Shown one piece after another: positions 36,701 to 44,460 of a stretch of 44,460 nucleotides of DNA. Where the stretch lies: contig JALNQF010000342.1 of NCBI GenBank assembly GCA_028456385.1, positions 1 through 44,460 of the forward strand. Direction: 5' to 3'. A model generated the notes under the pieces. That model saw nothing but the letters and a program-made list of their open reading frames with translations. It was not told where the DNA came from and did not search any database. The position numbers and the translations under genes are program-made. Every line of letters begins with the position of its first letter. Within the stretch, counting starts at the first letter, position 1. This DNA comes from Ophiosphaerella korrae (Eukaryota; Ascomycota; Dothideomycetes; Pleosporales; Phaeosphaeriaceae).

Positions 36701-39187
36701 TATTAGATTAGAATTAAAGAAAGTAATAAGTAGAAGATAGTATTTAGAATATAGTATAAACTATACAAGTACTTAGTTATACTATTTAGCTTAATAAACG
36801 CACTAGTAGTATTCTAAGAAAGAATTAATATAGTACTAAGAAAGTACTTAGATATATTTATATTTATATATTTAGACAATATCTTTATATTCTTAAAAAT
36901 AGAGGAAGAACACGTATAATACGTGTATAAAGTACTAGAAAAACTAGTAAAAAATAAACTATTTCTTAAAATAAAGAAAATAGATTACCTTAGATTTGTT
37001 ATAGAACTAAGAAAGATTAAGATTAACTTAGAAAAGATTAGATTAATTAATAAATAGCTAACACTAAGAAACCTAAAAGAGGTATAATAGTTTTATAGGC
37101 TAGCTAACTTTTATAGAAAGTTAATAATAGGATAGTCTAAAGATATAGAACTAATAATAAGACTTATAAAAAAAGATATACTATTTAAATAGACAAAAGA
37201 ATACAATAAAGTATTTAAAAAAATTAAAAGAAAGTTTATAGAAAACCTAGTTATTAGAATATATAACCTAGACTTACTAGCGATAGTAAAAATAGATATA
37301 TCTAATTTAGTATATAGAATAGTATTAATATAAGAAGACCTAAAGACTAACAAAGAATACTTAGTTAAATACTTTTCTAAGAAGATAAAAATAGTAGAAC
37401 TTAATTACCTAATCTATAATAAAGAAATACTAGTAATCTATAAAGTATTTAAATAATAGAGAGTATACTTATAAATAGTAAAGTACTAGACGAAGGTCTA
37501 TATAGACTATAAAAATCTTATAGGATTTATAATAAATAAAGAGTTATTATAATAATATATAAGATAGTAGGAATTCCTATTAACGTTTAATATAGAAATT
37601 ATATATATAAAAGAAAAAGACAATTAATTTATAGATACTCTTAGTAGAAGACTAGACTTATAAGAAGAAGTAAGTACTACTAGTATAGTTCTAGTTAGGA
37701 ACGAAGAAGGATACTTAACTTTAAATATACCTAAGATAGCTATAATACTTAAAAGAATAAGTAGTAAGCTAGACAAATAGATTTAGAAAATAACGTAAGA
37801 AGTAACTAAAGAAATAGAGAAATTAGAAATCTAAGAAGAATTAGTACAAACTTATAGAAGAATATATATTCTAAGGAAGATTTAAATAGAATTTATACAA
37901 TAATTCTATAAATTACTAGTATATAGTTACTAAGGAATTAAAAAAATATTAGATAGACTACTACAAGATTACTATATTCTAAAAGTAAGGTAATTAGTAA
38001 TAGAAGTACTACAAGATTATATAGAATACTATAAGAATAAATATAATAGATACGTACTATATAGAATATTATAACTAGTAGAAATACTAAAATAACTATA
38101 GAGAGTTATTATAATAGACTTTATTACAAAGTTACTAAAGTCTAAAGACTTAATATTAAGAGTTAAGTATAATAGAATCCTAATAATAGTAGATAAACTT
38201 ATAAAGTACTTATACTTTAGACTATATAAAGAGAAAAGTAAGATAGAAGTTACTATATACTAGATTCTAGGAACTATAATTAGCTAATATAGACTACTAG
38301 ACAAGATTATTATAAATAGAGATGTACGATTTATATTAAAACTATAGAGAATAATATTAGCGCAATTAGAAATATAATACGTAATATCTATAGTATATTA
38401 CCTATAGATAGATAGATAATTAGAACGAATAAACTAGATAGTAGAATAATACTTAAGATACTACTTTAACTATAACTAGAATAATTAGGTATAGTTACTA
38501 CCTATAGTATAGTTAGTATATAATAGTATAAAGAATATAGTAATAAGAGTATTACTTTTCTTTACAAACTATAGATTTAAGCCTAACGTATACTAGATAC
38601 TAAGAAACTAGATATCTTAGTCTTTAAAAAGAAAAAACTTTACTAATAAACTTAAAGATATATATAATTAGCTAAAACAAGATATAGAATTCTTATACAA
38701 TTATATAGTAAAGTACTATAATAAAAAATATAAAGAAAGACCTTAATTTAAAAAGAAAGAAAAAGTATAGTTAGTATAAAAGAATATTAAGAGTAAACGC
38801 CTAAGTTTAAAATTAGACTACGTTAAGATAAGACTATATAAAATTAAGAAAGAAGTTACACTAGTTATATTTAAATTAAAGCTACTAAATAAGATAAAGA
38901 TATACTTAATATTTTACGTAGCCTTACTAGAATAAGTACTATAAAACGTAGAACTACTAGTATATAAAGTAGATATATATAGAGAATAAGAAGAATAAGA
39001 AGTTAAAAAAATTTTATAATACTAGTTCTATAATAAAAGAAACTATTATTTAGTAGAATAGATAAGTATAGACGAAAAAGGATAACTATAAGAAAAAATA
39101 TAGGAACTAGAAGATAATCTTAATTACTTTAAGAAACTAGAAGACTTTTAAAGTTAAAACCTCTTAGAGCGCCTTATAGTAAACTAA
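33743..39187 (+). pseudogene. Gag-Pol polyprotein of copy H
   Basis: Same design and length (about 1,815 codons) as copy C. The presumed start is ATA at 33743. Zinc knuckles lie near 34654-34765. The protease NSRAT motif lies in a stretch identical to that of copy C near 35960. The RT active site reads YLDN at 36869-36880. RNase H IDISN is near 37295, then the integrase zinc finger and catalytic core (about 37920-38440), and the chromodomain about 38990-39150, ending LEDF. The stop is near 39187 after V-N. All in-frame stops are TAA/TAG. It is more mutated than copy C, less than B. Confidence 0.9.
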
Positions 39188-39261
39188 GAAAATTAGTACT
39201 ACTAGCGCTAAATAGAGAGGCGTTAGGAACGCCTAATATAGTAAGAGCTAGTATAGCCTAA

Positions 39262-39458
39262 ACTTTATTCTTAAGGTCTATCTTAGCTTCTAAGGTATAA
39301 GACTATTTAAATAATTTAGTATTATTATACGCCTTTATCTTATAAAGACGCTTAATATAAGAATAAAGATCTACTAGCTTATAAAGAGTTAGTTTATACT
39401 TAGCTTTAGCCTCTATAAGCTATAATAATAGTATCTTTTAAGCCTAGTTAATAGCTTA
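39262..39458 (-). pseudogene. Antisense coiled-coil frame of copy H
   Basis: Minus-strand frame with LIEAKAKYK, LYKLVD, RLYKIKAYNNTKLFK and LEAKIDLKNKV, related to but clearly different from copy F. The differences from F and A are often silent in this frame (for example GAA/GAG for Glu and CTA/CTT for Leu), which argues that it was a real coding frame before decay. Confidence 0.5.
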
Positions 39459-39804
39459 CCTTGTATAATTTAGTAAGAAGAGACTATATAGAAATTAAAC
39501 ACTTATACTCTATAAGAGAAATACTAGATAGTATATACTTATATTAAATATTAGCTAAGATATACTTATTATAGTATTTACTATCCTTTAAAGATATAAG
39601 ATAAGTAAGCTTTAATTAAGTATAACGAGTATAAAAAAATATTTTAACCTTGTTATAAGTAATATAAGTAATAAAAAGAAGCTTATTATAATTAGAATAT
39701 AAAGATATAGAGGATAATAAAGAACTAGAGATAAATAAAGAAACTAGACTAATAACTTTAGGCTTAGGATAGAGAAACAAGAACTTATCTAAAGAGGAGA
39801 ATAG

Positions 39805-40298
39805 TATTATAGCTATAATAAGAGAAAACTAATTTAAGCTAATTAGCCTTACTATAGATAATAACAACGTATATAACCTATAGGAGAATAAGTTAGGTTA
39901 GGAAGCTAACTATAATAGGGACATATAATAAATTCGCGATTTACGATCTTAGTAAATATAAAGTATAAAGCTAAGTACGTAATAAATTCGTAATTTATAA
40001 TCTTAGTAAATATAAAGTATAAAGCTAAGTACGTAATAAATTTACAATTTATAATTTTAGTAAATATAAAGTATAAAGCTAGCTAAAAAGTATAAGTATA
40101 TAGTTAGTAAGATATATATTATTAAGATAGTATTAGTAATTTAATCTTTTAACTATAGAATACTAGTGTAAAATAGTTATAAAATATCTCTTACTATTTA
40201 TAGTTATTATAGATCCTAATATAAACTTTTAATATTAACTTATAATCTACTAACTCCTAATATAGGTACCTATAGTTAATAATAGGTAGCCTATTATA
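39805..40298 (+). repeat. 3' LTR of copy H, with three 54-bp units
   Basis: 494 bp. It carries three units, 39925-39978, 39979-40032 and 40033-40086, against two in the 5' LTR; the 54-bp length difference between the LTRs is exactly one unit. Confidence 0.93.
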
Positions 40299-40424
40299 AT
40301 AGGTATAGATAAGAAAAGAAAACTATAGGAAGAAATATAAGAACTAGAAGATAATCTTAACTACTTTAAGAAACTAAAAGACTTCTAAAGTTAAAACTTT
40401 TTAGAATACCTAGTAGTAAACTAA
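40299..40424 (+). pseudogene. Gag-Pol of copy G, last part (chromodomain end)
   Basis: Resumes after copy H: IGIDKKRKLWEE-like reading (W from TAG), then ELEDNLNYFKKLKDF, and the usual V-V-N end with TAA at 40422-40424. It completes the chromodomain interrupted at 33241. Confidence 0.85.
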
Positions 40425-40496
40425 AAAAACTAATATTACTACTATTAAATAGAGAGATAGTAAGAACACCTAATATAGAACCTACTATAGTAGTAC

Positions 40497-40707
40497 TAAG
40501 TACTTTATCTAAGTCTAGCTTAGCTTCTAGAGCTACTAACTACTTAGCTAATTTCTTATTATTTAAAGCTTTTATCTTATATAAGTAAAAGAAATAAGCT
40601 TAATTTTCTACTAGCTTACTCTATATAAGCTCTTAGATTTACTTACACTTAGCTTTAGCCTTTACAATTTAAGATAGTAATTTCTCTTAAGTTTAGTTAA
40701 TAGCTCT
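40497..40707 (-). pseudogene. Antisense coiled-coil frame of copy G
   Basis: Minus-strand frame with YLYKIKALNNKKLAK and LVALEAKLDLDKV, nearly as in copies C and F. It lies between the pol end (40424) and the 3' LTR (41069). The rest of the interval, 40708-41068, aligns with the matching 3' untranslated part of C and F and shows no plus-strand domain. Confidence 0.5.
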
Positions 40708-41068
40708 CCTTATTATTATTAAGCCTAGATATAAAATTAAGTATAATTAATAAATACTTTATAAAGAAAATACTAGATATATTATAAAAACTATAAACGT
40801 TTATATAAATATATACTTTATAAGCTTTACTATTATTTATAGAAACTATATAAAGAAAAGACTTAACATTTAACTTAAAGGAAGCGTAATAAGAATAAAG
40901 AAATATTTTAATACTATTACGTAATATACAATTAGTAAGAAGATATTAATAGTATATAGAAAAAGTAACTATAAAGAGTAATAAGGAACTAGAGATTAAT
41001 AAAGAAAATAAGTTAATAACTTTAGCTTTAAGATAAATAAATAAAAACTAATTTAAAAAAAGGAATAG

Positions 41069-41500
41069 TATTATAATAGTAATAAAAGAACTATAGATAA
41101 AACTAATTAGTCTTATAATAAAAAAACTAAAGCTTTATAACTCTAAAAAATATAAACTTAATTAAGAAGTTATATATAACTAAGATACTTAAAAGTAATC
41201 TATAATCTATAAACTCTTAGTAATAATAGATTATAAATTAAGGTAATCTATAATCTATTAGTTTTAGTAATAATAGATTAATAGATTACTATAAGTATAT
41301 AGTTAGTAGTAATATATATTATTAGAATAGTATTAGTAATTTAATTATTAACTATAAGTAATAATATTTAAATAGTTATAGAATATCTTTTATTATTTAT
41401 AAGCTTATTATAGATTATAATAAAAGCTTTTACTATTACTTCCTAATCTACTAACTTTTTAGAAAGCTTATAAGAAGTTAACTCTATAGAGCTTATTATA
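41069..41500 (+). repeat. 3' LTR of copy G
   Basis: 432 bp, TATTATAATAG to CTTATTATA, directly followed by the duplication TTTCT. This is the uninterrupted reference for the 5' LTR that carries the MITE-like insert. Confidence 0.93.
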
Positions 41501-41505
41501 TTTCT

Positions 41506-42884
41506 ATATCCTTAATAATTATCTATAAACCTTTTAAAATTTAAACCTAATATTAACTTACTTTACTCTTTTAATATACTTCTTTTTACTTTTACTACTA
41601 TCTTAAAAAAAGACTATAGATTTATTAAAGCTACTATAAATTAAATTAGAAAAATAAATTATAATCTATACTCTATTACCTAAGAAATAGAAGAGTAAGT
41701 TACTAGGTTAAAATTAAAAGAAAATAGATAACTAGATAGATACTAAATAATAAGTCCTAAGATAATTATTAAGAGAGTATTATTTAAAAATAAGATTAAT
41801 ATCTTTATTATAGTCTTACTATATTTTATTAAGTAAAAAAGTTATACTTTTAATATTACTAGTAAAAAGCTCTTAATTAATAAATAAAATACTAAAAAAA
41901 AGTTTACTATTATAATAAGTATCTTAGAAAGCTAAAAAATAATTAGATTAATATAAAAAAATATATATTTTAAGATATAAAAATATATTAGGCCTAAATA
42001 TTACTAAATAATAGGTAAAAAAAAAGTTAGAAAAGAAATAGTCTTTATAATAAATAGAAATAAGTTTAAAAAATGTCTTAATAAGCTAATATATTTTATT
42101 TCTTTTTTATTTTATTTTCTTATTAATTATATTATAATTACTTACTTACTAACTATTATACTATATAAGAAAATAAAAATCTAAGTATAAAGAGCTATTA
42201 AGATATAAAGAAGATTAAACCTAGAGTTTATTTAGAACCTAATTAGTACTAAATCTCTTAATTTTACTTACTAAATTAATATAGTACGTAATAAGTATAT
42301 TAAAAAGTATAGTAGAAGAAGTAAGTTTTATAACTCTATTTTCTACTATTTTTTTATAAATAGAAAAGAAGTAGTTAATAGAACTTTAATCTAAGATTAT
42401 AGATTACTAAAGATAATACTAAAGTATAAATATTTATAAAATATTAGTTAAATTTATAAAGCTTTTACTCTTATTAAATAGTTTAAGTAATATAAGATAA
42501 AACTTTCTTTTTATTAAGCCTATATTCTAGATATAAATTATATTAAAAAAGTATAAATTTATTAGATATTAAACTAATTAAAAGATATAAAAGAAAGTTT
42601 CTATAATAAACTACTTCTATAGTAGTAGAATCTTTTAAAATAAGAAAAAAATAAAAATAAGTACTTATACGTTAAGAATCTATAGATAACTATATATTAT
42701 ATAGAAAAAAGTATTAGTAGGACTATATACTAGGTAATTTAAATTCTACTAAGTATTAGGACTAAAGAGTTATAGCTATTAAATATAAGTTATTATTAAA
42801 AGTTTAATTTTATACTATTTCTTAAATATCTATACTTTAAATAATTTAAATTATATATAATTAAACTATATTAATATTTTTAAA
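41506..42884. pseudogene. Element D interior, presumed transposase remnant
   Basis: This is the internal part of element D after copy G; the smaller left piece is 23641-23786. It should encode the transposase. Plus-strand translation gives Lys/Ile/Tyr-rich peptides such as RRLNLEFI and NRKEVVNRTLI, with TAA/TAG at many places, but I do not recognise any catalytic motif in either direction. Strand is therefore left open. The DNA is as strongly mutated as element E, consistent with D being old. Confidence 0.4.
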
Positions 42885-43156
42885 TATATCTAACTTATAC
42901 TAAAAAATATAAAAAAAAGATACTATAAATAAAATACTATAAACCTCTAAAGCTTACTTAATAAAAAGTCTATAAAATAGTTTAAATCCTAGTACTAATA
43001 GGCTTAGTAATTAAAAATCGTAGTAAGCTATATTAACGTACTAGATATTTTCTTTAAAATTCTTTTTTAGTTATATTTTTAACTAATATATTTATAGAGT
43101 TATTTAAGGTTAAAAACTATAACTTTTTTTTAAGCTTTTTTTTTATATTACTTTAC
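42885..43156 (-). repeat. Right long inverted repeat of element D
   Basis: Reverse complement of 23371-23640. The end itself has lost the CCC and CG of the left end through C-to-T and G-to-A changes, while the inner 150 bp match closely. Confidence 0.8.
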
Positions 43157-44460
43157 TATACGTATAAGCTAAATAGAGAAGCTAAAAAAGCTAGTTAAAA
43201 AATAATAATAAAAGTAATCAAAATAAAGATAAGTACTAACTTACTAAAAAGGCTTTAGCTAAAAATAGTAGAAGTAGCTATAAAGCTATATAATATAAGC
43301 TTCTAATATAGTACTTAATAGCTAGTTTAGATAGTACTTTAGATACTATTAGCTTAAGTAAGTAAGAGCTACTATAGTAGAGTATATACTTATAGCTACT
43401 ACGTATATCTACTTAATAAAGAGTAAGTAGTTAGGCGTAATAAAAGAAGCTTTAAAATAAGCTTTTAGAGCTATATTAGATATCTAGTAAGATATAGAGT
43501 ATCTAATATATATAGGATATAAGTTTTAGAATTAGATTAAGAAATTATAATATATAATATAATATTTAATAAGTAGCTTTTTTATAATAAAAAGAGTAAA
43601 GCTTATTAAAAGTTTTTAAAGCTTAAAATTTATAAACCTATTAATATATTATATAAAGATATAGTATATAATATAAAAGAGACCTAAAATAATATATATA
43701 ACTAGCTCTATAAAGTAGCTTAAATCCTAGAAAGTAACTAGTAAAGTAAGTACCTAAAGTAAAATCTAAGAAGTAGAGCTTTATATAATACTAAAAGCTA
43801 AGCTAGCTAGCTAGCTATCTTAGTAAAATAAGAAGTAAATTTTATATAAGTAGTAAGCTTAGCTAGTAAACTATATAGAATCTATATAAAATAACCTAAG
43901 CTAAGTAGCTTTTAAACTCTAAAGTAAATACTTAAACCTAGAAGAGTTTAGTATATAGGTATTAATATTAATTATAGAAATTAATATAGTAAAGTATTTA
44001 AAAGCTCTTAGAAATTATAATTAACTAAAAAAGTATATACTTTAGAGTAACTAATAAATAAGAGTTTAAATTAAACTACTACTTATTAAACTACTTTAAA
44101 GTAACTAATAAATAAGAGTTTAAATTAAACTACTACTTATTAAACTACTTTTCTTTAAGTAGCTATAGCTTTTATAGCTTTAAATAAAGTAAATACTATT
44201 TTTTATTAAGTAGCTATATTTTATATAACTCTAAATAATATAGTTAGAGCTTATTAGTAATATATATACTAGTAATAGCTAGTACTAATATAATTAAGCT
44301 AAAAACTCTAAAATAATAAGCTAGATAATAGTACTAAAAGCTTAAGTACTTACTTATTATTATATAAACCTAAGTAAAGTAAATAGAGTAGTATACTAGA
44401 TAAGCTACTCCTATAAGTACTAATAGACTATAACCTAAATATAGAGCTTACTATAGTAAA
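43157..44460 (+). pseudogene. Ty1/copia element E, third part: integrase end and beyond
   Basis: Starts with the 8-bp duplication of element D. Reading across it gives YTYKLNREAKKAS, the mutated form of the copia integrase THELNGEAERA motif with the catalytic Glu kept. Then comes EVAIKLYNIS (from A-x-Y-L-x-N-R-T-P). At 43481-43584 follows YLVRYRVSNIYRI, a mutated W, and VLELD...NIIFNK, the conserved copia segment after integrase. RT should follow outside or at the edge of the window; the last 800 bp show no clear motif. Frame is kept apart from TAA/TAG. Confidence 0.75.
44047..44152 (+). repeat. Exact 54-bp tandem duplication in element E
   Basis: 44047-44100 and 44101-44152 are identical over 52 bases, starting GTAACTAATAAATAAG. 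The absence of any difference, in DNA this mutated, suggests that the duplication happened after most of the mutation. Confidence 0.92.

Larger units (their letters stand above)
33242..40298 (+). mobile_element. Chromovirus copy H, complete, 7057 bp
   Basis: LTRs 33242-33681 (440 bp) and 39805-40298 (494 bp); target duplication ATAGA (33237-33241) and ATAGG (40299-40303), differing by one G-to-A change. It sits in the chromodomain of copy G. Removing it restores the reading YLVRWIGIDKK there. It has gag-pol 33743-39187, an antisense frame and a polypurine tract AAAGAGGAGAATAG at 39791-39804. The two LTRs differ in the number of 54-bp internal repeats. Its LTR belongs to a type of its own, closest to copy A in the 3' half. 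Confidence 0.95.
23787..41500 (+). mobile_element. Chromovirus copy G, complete but carrying three insertions
   Basis: A complete element flanked by TTTCT at 23782-23786 and 41501-41505, inserted in element D. The LTRs are 23787-24477 (691 bp, or 432 bp without the MITE-like insert and its duplication) and 41069-41500 (432 bp). After removing the MITE, copy F and copy H with their duplications, the element is about 6.97 kb, matching copies C (7027 bp) and H (7057 bp). Its LTR type differs from those of C/F and A/H. Mutation is heavy. Confidence 0.93.
23371..43156 (+). mobile_element. Class II element D with long inverted repeats, split by copy G
   Basis: The ends read GTAGGGTAACACG at 23371 and the mutated inverse TATTACTTTAC at 43146-43156. 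The flanks TATATATA (23363-23370) and TATACGTA (43157-43164) form an 8-bp target duplication differing by two RIP-type changes. Without the nested copy G the element is about 2.07 kb: 23371-23786 plus 41506-43156. Inverted similarity runs for about 185 bp clearly and about 270 bp weakly. An 8-bp duplication suggests a hAT-like element and long repeats suggest a Mutator-like one; I could not identify a transposase. It interrupts copia E in the integrase THELNGEAER stretch, and the frame is restored with one duplication copy. Confidence 0.75.

Noticed and set aside
37111..37353. Minus-strand open frame of 80 codons
   Set aside because: It is antisense to RNase H of copy H; it is open because plus-strand codons there avoid stops in that phase.
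33362..40086. CRISPR-like spaced repeats (54-bp units in LTR H)
   Set aside because: The units are directly adjacent without spacers, and lie inside LTRs of a fungal retrotransposon.
1..44460. Mitochondrial DNA, suggested by the very low G+C
   Set aside because: No mitochondrial genes or RNAs are seen, and the low G+C follows the CA/TG-to-TA pattern of RIP on nuclear retrotransposons.
1..44460. Point centromere or regional centromere
   Set aside because: AT-rich nested transposons are also typical of ordinary heterochromatic isochores in ascomycetes; nothing in the sequence is specific for a centromere.

Overview
The window reads as an AT-rich, transposon-filled block from a filamentous ascomycete genome (Pezizomycotina) that has been through repeat-induced point mutation (RIP). 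The dinucleotides CA and TG are almost gone over long stretches, TA is everywhere, CT and CC survive, and reading frames are peppered with TAA/TAG where Q or W codons are expected. ATG is largely destroyed too (usually read as ATA), so almost no ORFs remain although the protein homology is still legible. I found no host gene, tRNA, rRNA or CRISPR. Species and element family names cannot be given from sequence alone.

Layout. 1-472: end of a Tc1/mariner-type element on the minus strand, inserted at TA in the integrase region of chromovirus copy A. 473-2412: the 3' part of copy A, a Ty3/gypsy element with a C-terminal chromodomain. 2413-6036 and 13064-~14560: a different Ty3/gypsy element, B, split by a complete chromovirus copy C (6037-13063, TSD TAGGA). 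~14561-19200: strongly mutated DNA I could not assign. ~19200-20063, 22181-23370 and 43157-44460: one Ty1/copia element, E, split first by a complete Tc1-type element (20064-22180) and then by a large nest. That nest is a class II element D (23371-43156, 8-bp TSD, long inverted repeats). D contains chromovirus G (23787-41500, TSD TTTCT). G contains a 254-bp MITE-like insert (23995-24248), an internally deleted chromovirus F (28529-31943, TSD ATAAT) and a full chromovirus H (33242-40298, TSD ATAGR).

The order of events follows from the target-site duplications: E, then D into E, then G into D, then F, H and the MITE into G; separately, C into B. Removing an insertion together with one TSD copy restores the interrupted reading in several cases. 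The amount of mutation follows this order: B, D and E are almost pure TA sequence, C is intermediate, F keeps the most CA, TG and CG, and the short MITE is hardly mutated.

The five chromovirus copies (A, C, F, G, H) share one gag-pol design: gag with two zinc knuckles, protease, RT, RNase H, integrase and chromodomain. They carry at least three different LTR types. All five also keep a second, oppositely oriented reading frame between the end of pol and the 3' LTR. It predicts a Lys/Glu/Leu-rich coiled-coil-like protein, and differences between copies fall largely on synonymous positions of that frame. This antisense frame is the most interesting candidate for something not yet described here.
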